Shown here in pieces: positions 38,932 through 47,161 of a DNA stretch of 49,696 nt. Made by a program: the position numbers and the translations under genes. Position 1 is the first letter of the stretch; each line of letters begins with the position of its first letter. Origin of the DNA: a virus; the IMG/VR virus record IMGVR_UViG_3300048061_000071, positions 1 to 49,696 of that record; one strand, 5' to 3'. The notes beneath the pieces are model-generated. The model ran no database searches, was not told the origin of the DNA, and saw nothing but the letters and a program-made list of their open reading frames with translations.

Positions 38932-41445
38932 CTATCTTTTAGGACCTTTCAAGATCCTAACATCTGTTTGTTTAATCATGTCATTGACCATTTTTGAGTC
39001 AATTCCCATTTGTGTTTTTGTTAGCGATGTATCGGCTCTTAGTTCTGCCAATTCTTCGTTCTGTTGTAACTTCTCATCAAACTGCTGTTGACCCATTAAT
39101 TGCTTAGATCTATCTAAATTAATCTTTTCTTGTGCTTGATCACGTTTTGCAGCGTCATCCATAGCTCTTAAATCAAGTTCTCTTGCTTTTAATGCTGCAA
39201 CAGGGTCTCCGTTAAAGCCACCCATGATTTTATTTTCTTCATTTTTAAATTCTTCAGTCATTTCTGCAATTAATTTAGCTTTTCTAGACTCTAAACTCAT
39301 AGACATTTGCATAATTTGTTGTTGATACTGCGGATCTTGCTGTAACATTGGATTTTGTTGCGCCATTTGTTGCATTTGCATCAATTGTTGTATCTCATCT
39401 CTAAATTCTACCTCTAATTGCTCTTGTGCCATCAAAGAAATGTGTTCAAAAATGTTTTTTTCGAGTGCACCCATTACAACCGGACTATTTCTAGCAATAT
39501 TCGTCGCCATAAAGTTTAAATGAGTCGTAATATGCGCTTGATGGTCCTGTCCTTTGAAAGCTTGAAATGGTTTGTTGCTCATTGCAAGAATATTTTCAGT
39601 TGCAGGGTCCATTGGTTGTGGTTGTTGCGGTGGTGGTAAAATTTTATCAATATTTTTTATACCAATCGCTGTGTACATTGAATGAAATGCTTCATACAGG
39701 TTATGCATTTGAGGATTTGACATCGCAAGTTGTAGTTCTGTTTGTGCTAAACTAATTCTTTGTGATTGAGAAAAAATGTTTGGATCTGCAACAGGTATAA
39801 TATCTATTTTATCATCAAAATCTGCAACTTTAATATTTCTTTGACCACCCACTACATCATATGGATACTCTTGAGGTAGGTAAGTTTTAAAAACACCAGC
39901 TAATAATTTAAATTCATTTTTCATCGCCACATACAATCTTTTATGTATGGCTGACATGACCCTGGAGCCTCGCTCTAAGAGGGCAATAGTCGTTCCAACA
40001 GCTGCCTGCTGGTTGCCGTCACCGACCTGCATGTCAGCTATGGCGGCAAATCGTTGCCCTGCCGAAACCACTACTCCCATCAACTGTAATAATGTTGGTG
40101 AAGGTTCTTTAAATGGTAATGGCATAAATGCATCTTTAATACTTCCTCCAGGTGCATCTACATCTCTGAATTCTCCAGGTTGGATTGCCTGCGCTTCGTC
40201 TCTTACTCTTATTCCTCGTTGTTTAAATCCTGCAGGTAAATTACTTAGTGTACCTGCGTCTAGTAGTTGTCTTAGTGCAGTAGTTGCCGTTCTAGACAAA
40301 CCACCGATCATATGAATTAAACCAAAACCGTAAAAACCCATACCCGGTAAAAATTTAAAATGAACAAAATAATCTATTTTAGATTTTGTCGGATCTTCAG
40401 CTTGAAAGTTTCTTCTAATTGATAATATTTCTCTACTACCCATTTCAAGAGTTACAATGTATGGAAGTTTAATTCCTGTTGGTTCTCCTGCTGAGTCTTT
40501 ATCTTCAAAACCATCTAAATCTAAATCAGTGTGTATTTCTAAAATAGTAAAGATGTCTTCGTCTTTTCCTTTTGTAACACCTTCTAGTTCTCGTTCTTTT
40601 TTCTGTACTTCTGTTTCTTCATTGTAACCTGGTGTTAGTTCTATGTCTTTGTAAAAACCTGATACTTGTTTTTTTCTAACTTCGTTTTCAGACATTTTAA
40701 TCATGTGAATAACAGACTCTGCATCTTCTAAAGAAGTTGCAGTGTATGGAACAACTAAATCATCAGCCGGTACAAATTTAGACACGGCTCTGCCAAGTAG
40801 TTCATCGTAATAAACTTTCTTGAACGCAGAGCCGGCAAGAGGGAGATAAAAAAGCATTTGATCGAACTCGGGTTCATACTCCTTCATCACATCCATGAGT
40901 TGATAGTTCATGAATTCTTTAACTCTGTTTGATTGATCTTCTCTAGCTCTATCTGCTAGTCCAACTATTCTAGTATGTACTGGACCATTAGCCGGTAATA
41001 ATTCTTTGTAAGCTTGTGCTTGAAATTGTGTTACTGCTTCTGCAAGAACAGGATGCGTTGCACCACTTGCTCCTTGAAAAGGTTGAGTTGGGTTTTCATA
41101 TTTAAATCCTAAAAGATCTAAACCTTTTGTGTAACTATCTTCCCAATCTTTTCTTGAAGATTTATATTGATTATAATTTTCTGCAAGTTCAGAACCTAAT
41201 TTACCTAAAACATCTTCTGGTAAAAGTTCTGCTAAATTATCAAAATGAGATTCGCCTCCACCTGCATTAACTGCTTCTGGATCAAAATTAATTGTTGCTC
41301 CACCATCTTCGTCTTGAGTTATTTGAATATCATCTGGTCCAACTTGTTCTTTAATATTTTCTTGTTGAGCTTCAACAATTTCGTCTTCTCCAGGTATTTT
41401 AATTTCAGTCTCTACGTTTGGTAGGGCTTTGTCTATATCTGCCAT
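38932..41445 (-). CDS. P22-type portal protein
   Basis: An 837-aa portal, the size class of P22 gp1 relatives. The acidic N-terminal 75 residues are followed by the conserved start (YNQYKSSRKDWEDSYTKGLD), the wing and stem region (GAAGATHPVLAEAVTQFQAQ-type sequence near 135), FLPGMGFYGFGLIHMIGGLS (about 365-385) and a Gln/Met-rich helical barrel region near 690-735. It forms the dodecameric DNA channel at the head vertex. Large C-terminal helices fit a barrel. It is followed by the holin-like and basic-protein cluster and preceded by DNA-packaging genes. CGGAGA precedes the ATG. Confidence 0.9.
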   Translation of the reverse strand: MADIDKALPNVETEIKIPGEDEIVEAQQENIKEQVGPDDIQITQDEDGGATINFDPEAVNAGGGESHFDNLAELLPEDVLGKLGSELAENYNQYKSSRKDWEDSYTKGLDLLGFKYENPTQPFQGASGATHPVLAEAVTQFQAQAYKELLPANGPVHTRIVGLADRAREDQSNRVKEFMNYQLMDVMKEYEPEFDQMLFYLPLAGSAFKKVYYDELLGRAVSKFVPADDLVVPYTATSLEDAESVIHMIKMSENEVRKKQVSGFYKDIELTPGYNEETEVQKKERELEGVTKGKDEDIFTILEIHTDLDLDGFEDKDSAGEPTGIKLPYIVTLEMGSREILSIRRNFQAEDPTKSKIDYFVHFKFLPGMGFYGFGLIHMIGGLSRTATTALRQLLDAGTLSNLPAGFKQRGIRVRDEAQAIQPGEFRDVDAPGGSIKDAFMPLPFKEPSPTLLQLMGVVVSAGQRFAAIADMQVGDGNQQAAVGTTIALLERGSRVMSAIHKRLYVAMKNEFKLLAGVFKTYLPQEYPYDVVGGQRNIKVADFDDKIDIIPVADPNIFSQSQRISLAQTELQLAMSNPQMHNLYEAFHSMYTAIGIKNIDKILPPPQQPQPMDPATENILAMSNKPFQAFKGQDHQAHITTHLNFMATNIARNSPVVMGALEKNIFEHISLMAQEQLEVEFRDEIQQLMQMQQMAQQNPMLQQDPQYQQQIMQMSMSLESRKAKLIAEMTEEFKNEENKIMGGFNGDPVAALKARELDLRAMDDAAKRDQAQEKINLDRSKQLMGQQQFDEKLQQNEELAELRADTSLTKTQMGIDSKMVNDMIKQTDVRILKGPKR

Positions 41446-41554
41446 TTATATTCTCCGAGTTCCTTATGTTTGTAGCTTGTTTTGTTTGAACATTCAACCC
41501 TTGTGAGTCAGGTCCTTTTAAAGGTGGGATTTCCTTCCATTTGACGTGTTGCAT
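41405..41554 (-). CDS. Possible small basic protein overlapping portal start (49 aa)
   Basis: From ATG 41554 the frame reads MQHVKWKEIPPLKGPDSQGL, NVQTKQATNIRNSENINGRY, RQSPTKRRD. The KxIPPxKGPxxQGL pattern is one I recall in short proteins upstream of marine phage portal genes. There is no clear ribosome-binding site; a GTG at 41581 overlapping the previous stop is an alternative start. It overlaps the portal start by 41 nt. Moderate to low confidence. Confidence 0.45.
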   Translation of the reverse strand: MQHVKWKEIPPLKGPDSQGLNVQTKQATNIRNSENINGRYRQSPTKRRD

Positions 41555-41570
41555 ATTTACAACAAGAGTT

Positions 41571-43853
41571 TTATTCTTCACGGAACATACCTCTTTTGTT
41601 TCTGTAGTCATCAAACATTTCGTATCCACTAATACCAGCAGATAACGCAAGACCTGGTAAACCAAATCTTCTTGATACAGTTTTCAACACACTTGGACTA
41701 ATTCCAAGTCTCATAGTTTTTGCAATTGTAGGACTTAATCCTTTGGTAGCAAATTCAGTTGCAGGACCTGCAAATGCAGCCCCCAAATAATTCATTGGAT
41801 TAGTTGCAATGTCAGTCAATGAATCACCTTGTTGTACTTGACCTGCAATAAATAAAGGTTCAGTTGCAAGTAATGCAGCCGGTGTACCTAAAGCACTTAA
41901 ACCTCTTCCTAAAGTTTTTAATGCAGTCTTTGTAATTCCAGATTTTTTTGCACCTAACGCTCCACTTCTCGCAGCCTCAATAGTTGATGGTGCGACTGCT
42001 GCAGTTCCTGCTACAGCACCAGCTCCAATAACAGGTAACTGATAATCTAATATTGCTGGTCTTTCTTGTGGTGTATCATCTAACGATCCTGTCACCATAT
42101 CTATTAATAAATTTTTTTGTTGTTCTTCGTTTGATAAATAAGTTGTTGGATCATCATTCATAAATGTTTTAACAGCACCAGTTGCTGCTGCACCAACTGC
42201 AGCTAGTGCACCAAACTTACCAGCCCCTCTTGTCAAAGGACTTTGTAAAAATTTTGTTGCTGAGTTTTTAAATTTGTCTAACCTACTTGCGTCTTGTGCT
42301 AATTTTTCTGGTTCCTTTTGTATTGCTTCTTCAACAGCATCAACACAACTTATTGTTCCACCATTTGCTTTTTTAGTTCTAACAATTTTACATATAGGTC
42401 CATTTGCTGCTGCATCTTCTCTTATATCAGAAAAAAGTTTGTAAGGGTCTGTATCAAAATCTAGTTGTTTTAAATTTTGTGATACTTTAGTTATTTCACT
42501 TTTTGGAATATTAGCCTGAGCCTCTTGAACGGCTTTAGCATTTTCTATAAAAAAATATCTATCAATAGGGTCAGGTATTATTTTATCTATTGCTTTTATA
42601 TTACCTCTAAAATTTTTTGGTGATACCTCCTGTATACTTTTACCTTCAAAAAGACCAAAAGGGTCGACTGTTTTTGAAGGATCTAATCCTAATCTATACG
42701 TGTTTCTTGTGATAGGTTCTTCTACTTTAAAACTTTTATAACCTTTAGTTGCATAAGCAACAGCCGCCCCTTTATCATTAATCTTGTTTATTTTATTTAC
42801 ATATCCTTTTGATTTATTTTTAAAAAGCTTGTCTCTTTCTTTGTAAAGCTGGTTTAAATAAGGATCTACATTTTTTAATATCTCTTGGTTTATTCTTTGT
42901 GGAGAATAACCAAGTGTTTCAAACTTAACTATCTGACTTCCTAAATCGTCCATGTGTGATAATTGAGATGTTGTACTACCTTCCATGGCTCTTTCAAAAG
43001 CAGGAACACTAAATTTTTTAATTTTTTTCTTCCTAATCTCTTGAACTTTTTTTGCAGACTCTTCTGGGTTAAAACCTTTTTCTTCTCTGTATTCTTCAAT
43101 TAATGCAGCGGGAATTGCTTTTATGGTTTTTTCATTGATTAATTTAGAAACTAGTTTACGAACTCTCGACTCTTGAGTTGATGCCGGTAAATCAGGATAA
43201 AGTTTTTTACCCATCGTTTCACCTTTTAGTTTTCCATAATTTTCTTTTACATATTTTAAAGATTCTGCATCTTCTAAATATGAAATATTAGGAGTGAGTG
43301 CACTATAACTTGTATTGTTATCTCTTAAAAGTTTTGCAATAGGTCTTGTGCTGGATTTATATGTTTCTGCTATTTCTTCTAATGTATCACCAGCTATAAT
43401 TTTATTTTTAATTTTTTGTAAATCACCTTTTGGAATTTTAGTGTTAGCATCGTATTTTGCTTTTTTTGCATCAGCCTGTGCAGCTAGTGCTTCTTTTTCT
43501 GAAGCAAAATATTCTATACTTGCTTTTGCTTTACCATCCCCTCTTGTACTTCCAGATTTTTTATATCTCCAAGGTTTTTTTGGATCAGGTGGGTTTGCAA
43601 CTTTTTTAACAGCAGGATCAAGGGCTCCTTGTTTTTTTATTTTATCTTGAATAATTTTATCTGTTTTTTTAACCCACTCATCTCTTTCTCTTTTTGCTGT
43701 TTTTAATCCTGTAAATGTAAAAGGAAAATATTGTTTCTTTCCTGGAGCTCCTGTTCTTGATCCTCTAATCACATATTTCTTAGTGCCGCTTGGATATGTA
43801 GCCTCGTATAAATAAGGTTCGCCTTCTATTTTTTTAAAGGTTGGTTGAGCCAT
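41571..43853 (-). CDS. Virion protein with N-terminal DNA-binding-like modules
   Basis: A 760-aa protein between portal and terminase. Residues about 1-70 (YEATYPSGTKKYVIRGSRTG, then QYFPFTFTGLKTAKRERDEW) resemble the AP2/arm-type DNA-binding domain of tyrosine recombinases; 93-135 may be a second, degenerate copy. Residues about 150-180 (IIAGDTLEEIAETYKSSTRP) look like a resolvase-type helix-turn-helix, and 210-245 like another. No recombinase catalytic residues follow. The C-terminal half holds a CKIVRTKKANGGTISCVD segment and long Ala/Gly-rich hydrophobic stretches (about 565-595, 620-650), as in internal virion proteins. It could be an ejected DNA-binding protein or a packaging factor. 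Roles are inference. Confidence 0.7.
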   Translation of the reverse strand: MAQPTFKKIEGEPYLYEATYPSGTKKYVIRGSRTGAPGKKQYFPFTFTGLKTAKRERDEWVKKTDKIIQDKIKKQGALDPAVKKVANPPDPKKPWRYKKSGSTRGDGKAKASIEYFASEKEALAAQADAKKAKYDANTKIPKGDLQKIKNKIIAGDTLEEIAETYKSSTRPIAKLLRDNNTSYSALTPNISYLEDAESLKYVKENYGKLKGETMGKKLYPDLPASTQESRVRKLVSKLINEKTIKAIPAALIEEYREEKGFNPEESAKKVQEIRKKKIKKFSVPAFERAMEGSTTSQLSHMDDLGSQIVKFETLGYSPQRINQEILKNVDPYLNQLYKERDKLFKNKSKGYVNKINKINDKGAAVAYATKGYKSFKVEEPITRNTYRLGLDPSKTVDPFGLFEGKSIQEVSPKNFRGNIKAIDKIIPDPIDRYFFIENAKAVQEAQANIPKSEITKVSQNLKQLDFDTDPYKLFSDIREDAAANGPICKIVRTKKANGGTISCVDAVEEAIQKEPEKLAQDASRLDKFKNSATKFLQSPLTRGAGKFGALAAVGAAATGAVKTFMNDDPTTYLSNEEQQKNLLIDMVTGSLDDTPQERPAILDYQLPVIGAGAVAGTAAVAPSTIEAARSGALGAKKSGITKTALKTLGRGLSALGTPAALLATEPLFIAGQVQQGDSLTDIATNPMNYLGAAFAGPATEFATKGLSPTIAKTMRLGISPSVLKTVSRRFGLPGLALSAGISGYEMFDDYRNKRGMFREE

Positions 43854-44845
43854 TAGACCTCCAGGATCTTAGCTAGTCCGCCTTTTGCAAAGTTTTGAGT
43901 GTTGTCAATAAACGTTGCAGTCAATCTATCGAACCTTGGATCACCTGGACGTAAGCCATTTGCATCTACGACATTGTTTAAAACTCTTTGCGTGAAGATT
44001 GCAATCTCCTCTGAACTTGCTCCTGATGGTAATGCTTCTGCAATCCTTGGACCAAAATATTTATTAACTAATGCTATAGGGTCTCCAGAAATTCCACCGC
44101 CACCTTCTGTAATATATTTAACATCAACTTCAGAAACTATGTCTGCGAATGTAGTATCATTAGGATTTTCTTTTTTTAATGCTTCTACTAAAAATTCTCT
44201 GGCACTTGCACGTTTAACGGGTACATCACCTTTGTTACTCATTACTGTTCTGTATTGTGCAGCGAGTTCAGGGTCTTGTTTTGCTAAAGATCTAATTGTT
44301 TTTTCAAATCCTGCAAAGCCTTGTTCAAGTGGAATATCCTCTATGACACCTGAGCCTGGAGGTGGTAGATCATCTTGCAATGCTCTAATATCCTCTTGCA
44401 TGACTTCTTTCATTGCAGGGTTACCTGTTTTTTGACCTGCTTCAAATCTTTTTATTTTTTCTGTTTCTCTTAACGAACCTAAACCTTCTTGATCCAGGTT
44501 CCTGGTCCCTGTTGCCAGGTCCGTGATGTTTGCGACTTGTTTCGGACTGAATACTTCATCAACCTTTTGCATGTTCTCTAATAACTTATTGGCCTGAACA
44601 TCGTTAAGCTTGCCAGCTGTTAGATAGCCGATAGAACTTTCTAGTTCTTCTAAGATTTTATTTTTACCTAAAAAACCGATTGCTTCGGTATTGATGTCAG
44701 CGTCGATGAACCCTTCAGGATTTTTACCCTTTCCTAAAAAAGTAATGTTGGATCGGGAACCGAGGACATTGTTCATATTCCCACCTAACTTATTAAATAA
44801 TGCTAATATTGCTTCTCCAGCTTTTGGTAATATTTGTTTAACCAT
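43853..44845 (-). CDS. Putative virion protein ending in GGLAKILEV
   Basis: A 330-aa soluble, helical protein (MVKQILPKAGEAILALFNKL, later DPELAAQYRTVMSNKGDVPV, REFLVEALKKENPNDTTFAD). It ends NFAKGGLAKILEV, the same type of tail as the 365-aa protein at 18415-19512. I do not recognise a family. It overlaps the terminase gene by 8 nt and the 760-aa gene by 1 nt (TAATG), so it is part of the packaging operon and might be a small-terminase-like or head-completion protein, without direct evidence. Confidence 0.68.
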   Translation of the reverse strand: MVKQILPKAGEAILALFNKLGGNMNNVLGSRSNITFLGKGKNPEGFIDADINTEAIGFLGKNKILEELESSIGYLTAGKLNDVQANKLLENMQKVDEVFSPKQVANITDLATGTRNLDQEGLGSLRETEKIKRFEAGQKTGNPAMKEVMQEDIRALQDDLPPPGSGVIEDIPLEQGFAGFEKTIRSLAKQDPELAAQYRTVMSNKGDVPVKRASAREFLVEALKKENPNDTTFADIVSEVDVKYITEGGGGISGDPIALVNKYFGPRIAEALPSGASSEEIAIFTQRVLNNVVDANGLRPGDPRFDRLTATFIDNTQNFAKGGLAKILEV

Positions 44846-46322
44846 AATACTTTACTTCTCCTCGTACAATAGGTTCATCTTGATAATCTTCAGGATGTCG
44901 AACCAAACCACCCTGTCTAATTCTCATAATGGCTTGTGTCGTACTATCGACATAGTCATCATATTCTCCAAATGGGAAAGAAGCACATTCTTCAATAACT
45001 TCCTGTGCAAAGTGTTCATGCATAGGGGCCCAAATTTTACCACTCTCGAAGAGAGGGGCTACGGAGTTTAATCTTGTATGTTTATCATTTCCTCGGCTAG
45101 GAGTAAAGTTAATTACTGGGATATCCATCTGTCTCAATTCATGTGTCAGAGGTAGTCCAGAAGCTTTGGCTTCAACGATTACCATGTCAGGATTCCAGTC
45201 TCGATACTCTTCCAGGGCTACTCGCCGGAGTTCTGGAAAGTCATAACGGTCTTTAAATGCATTTAGGAGTATAATATTCTGTCCTGAATCCTCGGTCGTA
45301 AAGACACCCCACGTGGTTATAGCACTAAAGTCAGCAGATGCTTTTTTAGTAAATGCTGTATCATAACTTTGTATAATATAATCTAAAGGTGGTGGATACT
45401 TAGCCTTCCAATCACGCCACCATTCTCTTTTTAATATTGCTCCTTCCTCAGCAGTCGGGTTCTGCATATATTGAGCCAACCAGTTTGAAACAGGAATTGA
45501 TGCTTTAGTTTTAAGTAATTCTTCCGATGTCCAAAATTCTGGCCACACAGGGTTGCCATCAGGTAATATCGCAGGCAGTTCTACAACTTCCCATTGATCA
45601 CTTCCTTCTTCGGATTGAGCTTTTAATAATTGACCCGTTATATCTTTTGTAGACCATCTAGTCATTACAACCACAATTGCACCACCAGGCTGTAAACGTT
45701 GACGTGGACCTGACGTGTACCAATTCATTGCTTTGTCAAAAGCTTTACTGTCTTTTCTAATATCTTGTTCTTTGTGTGGATCATCAATAATTAATAGGTT
45801 CGCACCACGACCTGTGATTGCTCCACCAACACCGGCTGCAAAGTATTCTCCGCCTTGATCGGTTTTCCATTTTCCTGCTGCCTGGGAATCTTCTTGTAGT
45901 CTAGTTGTAAAAAGTTCTTTGTAGTTTGGTTGATCAACTAAGTTTTTAGTTTTACGACCAAAGTCTATCGCAAGATCTGCTGTGTGTGTTGCTTGAATAA
46001 TTTTTAGTTTAGGATCTTTTCCAATCATCCATGCCGGAAGTAAGTATGAAGCAAACTCCGACTTCGTATGTCTTGGCGGCATATTAATGATCAGACGTTT
46101 AATTTTCCCGTTAGCGAGATCATTAAATTTTTTATTAATAATTTTATGATGGGACCCCTCTATAAACTCAGGCCACACATACTTAACAAAACTTAAAAAA
46201 TTTTTTGTAATATTTGGTCGGGCTTCATCTAATGCTACACTACGCTCAAGTTCGATTAGATTAGCGGTTTCGTCTGGGGTCAAACCCTGATATTTTTTTT
46301 CTAAAATTTTTTTGCTAGGCAT
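44838..46322 (-). CDS. terL: Terminase large subunit
   Basis: A 494-aa DNA-packaging motor. The ATPase domain shows an unusual Walker A (MPPRHTKS, 81-88), Walker B LLIIDDPHKE (176-185) and a coupling segment VVVMTRWSTKDI (217-228). The nuclease domain has QSYDTAF (D321), VIVEAKASG (E384) and YDDYVDSTTQA (D456/D459). It cuts and packages concatemeric DNA into the prohead through the portal. The start is the ATG at 46322, but the same frame stays open about 28 codons further upstream. It is the first gene of the packaging operon next to a 305-nt noncoding region. Confidence 0.95.
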   Translation of the reverse strand: MPSKKILEKKYQGLTPDETANLIELERSVALDEARPNITKNFLSFVKYVWPEFIEGSHHKIINKKFNDLANGKIKRLIINMPPRHTKSEFASYLLPAWMIGKDPKLKIIQATHTADLAIDFGRKTKNLVDQPNYKELFTTRLQEDSQAAGKWKTDQGGEYFAAGVGGAITGRGANLLIIDDPHKEQDIRKDSKAFDKAMNWYTSGPRQRLQPGGAIVVVMTRWSTKDITGQLLKAQSEEGSDQWEVVELPAILPDGNPVWPEFWTSEELLKTKASIPVSNWLAQYMQNPTAEEGAILKREWWRDWKAKYPPPLDYIIQSYDTAFTKKASADFSAITTWGVFTTEDSGQNIILLNAFKDRYDFPELRRVALEEYRDWNPDMVIVEAKASGLPLTHELRQMDIPVINFTPSRGNDKHTRLNSVAPLFESGKIWAPMHEHFAQEVIEECASFPFGEYDDYVDSTTQAIMRIRQGGLVRHPEDYQDEPIVRGEVKYYG

Positions 46323-46463
46323 ATCTACTAATATGTTTTCAAAACTTATACCATAATCGTCTAAATCTTCAACTTTAGTATGACTTAGGATCCCTATCTT
46401 TATTTAGGGGGTATTGCCTTTTTGTTTTGCAATCTAGAATGCCTACCCGTCTGGTACCTCTAT

Positions 46464-46497
46464 GGGTGGGCCCGCCAGGGAGGGGGTGGGCCCGCCC
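46464..46497 (+). repeat. GC-rich repeat GGGTGGGCCCGCC, two copies
   Basis: Copies at 46464-46476 and 46484-46497. Each is nearly self-complementary (GGGTGGG/CCCGCCC). Three more copies occur at 49150-49217 in the same orientation. The sequence stands out in an AT-rich genome. Confidence 0.85.
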
Positions 46498-46526
46498 GGT
46501 ATATCTTGAAAAATTTTTTTCTTGAC

Positions 46527-46542
46527 ACACTACATGTAGTGT
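46527..46542. repeat. Perfect 16-bp palindrome (operator-like)
   Basis: ACACTACA followed by TGTAGTGT, a perfect two-fold symmetric site, directly after a TTGACA hexamer (46522-46527). A dimeric regulator could bind here. No matching -10 box is placed correctly, so I do not call a promoter. Confidence 0.65.
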
Positions 46543-46554
46543 ATGCAATTTTAG

Positions 46555-46573
46555 CTATGCAGTTTTTGCATAG
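46555..46573. repeat. 7-bp inverted repeat CTATGCA/TGCATAG
   Basis: CTATGCA at 46555-46561 and TGCATAG at 46567-46573 with a 5-nt loop (GTTTT). A further TATGCA lies at 46542-46547, so this hexamer occurs in direct and inverted form within 31 nt. Confidence 0.6.
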
Positions 46574-46585
46574 GATGTTGTAGGA

Positions 46586-46611
46586 TTTGTGGCTCATGCC
46601 TAAACCACAAA
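46586..46611. repeat. 7-bp inverted repeat TTTGTGG/CCACAAA
   Basis: TTTGTGG at 46586-46592 and CCACAAA at 46605-46611 with a 12-nt loop. There is no U-run after it on either strand, so it is not an ordinary terminator. Confidence 0.5.
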
Positions 46612-46627
46612 CCCTAGCGAGATTAAA

Positions 46628-46888
46628 TCAGAAAGGCATTTCCGATTGTTCTGTTTCTTTCACTTCATCAGTTAACACCAAAGGTTCTTGAACCTCGCTG
46701 AATGAAACCTCTTGCAAGTGATAAGAATATCGTTCTCTATCCTCGATCAATGTATCAAGTGCCAACAACTTTTTTATTGCTGTTGTTAAATCATACATCA
46801 TTGATTTATGAATAGAATATTTTGGAGTTCCCAAAAATATTTCTTTTTCTATAATCATAAATTTTTTATCTTTTGTTTCTTTTGTCAT
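46628..46888 (-). CDS. Small hypothetical protein (86 aa)
   Basis: An 86-aa protein (MTKETKDKKFMIIEKEIFLG, TPKYSIHKSMMYDLTTAIKK, LLALDTLIEDRERYSYHLQE) with an acidic, Glu/Thr-rich tail ending EQSEMPF. The ribosome-binding site AGGAGT lies upstream. The helical middle and the acidic C-terminal tip ending in Pro-Phe recall acidic tips of single-stranded DNA-binding proteins, but the fold does not look like one. Function unknown. Confidence 0.7.
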   Translation of the reverse strand: MTKETKDKKFMIIEKEIFLGTPKYSIHKSMMYDLTTAIKKLLALDTLIEDRERYSYHLQEVSFSEVQEPLVLTDEVKETEQSEMPF

Positions 46889-46889
46889 A

Positions 46890-46970
46890 TTATATTACTC
46901 CTAGTATTGTTAATATTATGTAGCCGTACAAGAGTACGGCTACATTAAAGATTGCTAGTTTAACTGTCAT
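46890..46970 (-). CDS. Possible 26-aa membrane peptide
   Basis: MTVKLAIFNVAVLLYGYIIL, TILGVI is a single hydrophobic helix. Its ATG overlaps the stop of the 63-aa gene by 1 nt (TAATG). A 12-bp perfect hairpin (46918-46945) lies within it, so the coding potential may be incidental to the hairpin. Low confidence. Confidence 0.35.
   Translation of the reverse strand: MTVKLAIFNVAVLLYGYIILTILGVI
46918..46945. repeat. Perfect 12-bp inverted repeat with 4-nt loop
   Basis: ATGTAGCCGTAC and GTACGGCTACAT flank AAGA (TCTT on the minus strand). This is one of the strongest stems in the window. No U-run follows, so it may be an RNase site, attenuator or regulator-binding structure between the 63-aa and 86-aa genes. 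Confidence 0.8.
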
Positions 46971-47161
46971 TACAATCTAACTTTCCAACTATCCGACGCA
47001 GTTCTATATCCGTCTTGATCTACATCAAAATAAGTCATTAATAATCTGCCTTGTTTAGATACCCAATATCTGCATTTATCTGTCCACAAAGCCGATCTTG
47101 TTATGTGTTTCTTATCACTTGCTGAGTAGTAAGTGATTGTGAAAGGTTTATTATTTATCAT
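46970..47161 (-). CDS. Small hypothetical protein (63 aa)
   Basis: Starts at ATG 47161, which has AAAGG six bases upstream (a TTG at 47176 is less likely). The protein (MINNKPFTITYYSASDKKHI, TRSALWTDKCRYWVSKQGRL) is basic, with aromatic residues and repeated short strands. It overlaps the 76-aa gene by 11 nt. I recognise no family. Confidence 0.68.
   Translation of the reverse strand: MINNKPFTITYYSASDKKHITRSALWTDKCRYWVSKQGRLLMTYFDVDQDGYRTASDSWKVRL

Larger units (their letters stand above)
46323..46627. promoter_or_regulatory. Noncoding region with GC-rich repeats and nested inverted repeats
   Basis: The 305 nt between terL and the next gene hold no convincing gene. They contain two copies of GGGTGGGCCCGCC (46464-46497), a perfect 16-bp palindrome (46527-46542), a 7-bp inverted repeat (46555-46573) and another 7-bp inverted repeat (46586-46611). 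Packaging sites often lie near terL, so a pac/cos or origin role is possible. Confidence 0.55.

Noticed and set aside
41571-43853. Tyrosine integrase based on the arm-like N-terminus
   Set aside because: No R...HxxR...Y catalytic set is visible and the C-terminal half is Ala/Gly-rich virion-like sequence.
43899-44435. Plus-strand frame of 178 codons opposite the 330-aa gene
   Set aside because: Antisense shadow of a coupled minus-strand gene; composition is Ser/Pro-rich and it has no ribosome-binding site.
46522-46550. Rightward promoter starting at TTGACA
   Set aside because: A perfect -35 is present, but no -10 lies at 16-18 nt, and no plus-strand gene follows for 2 kb.
46460-46597. 45-aa minus-strand frame starting MSHKSYNILCKNC with CxxC
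   Set aside because: No ribosome-binding site, and it runs through the palindromes and GC-rich repeats (its end is a translation of the repeat), so it is more likely a by-product of noncoding sequence.
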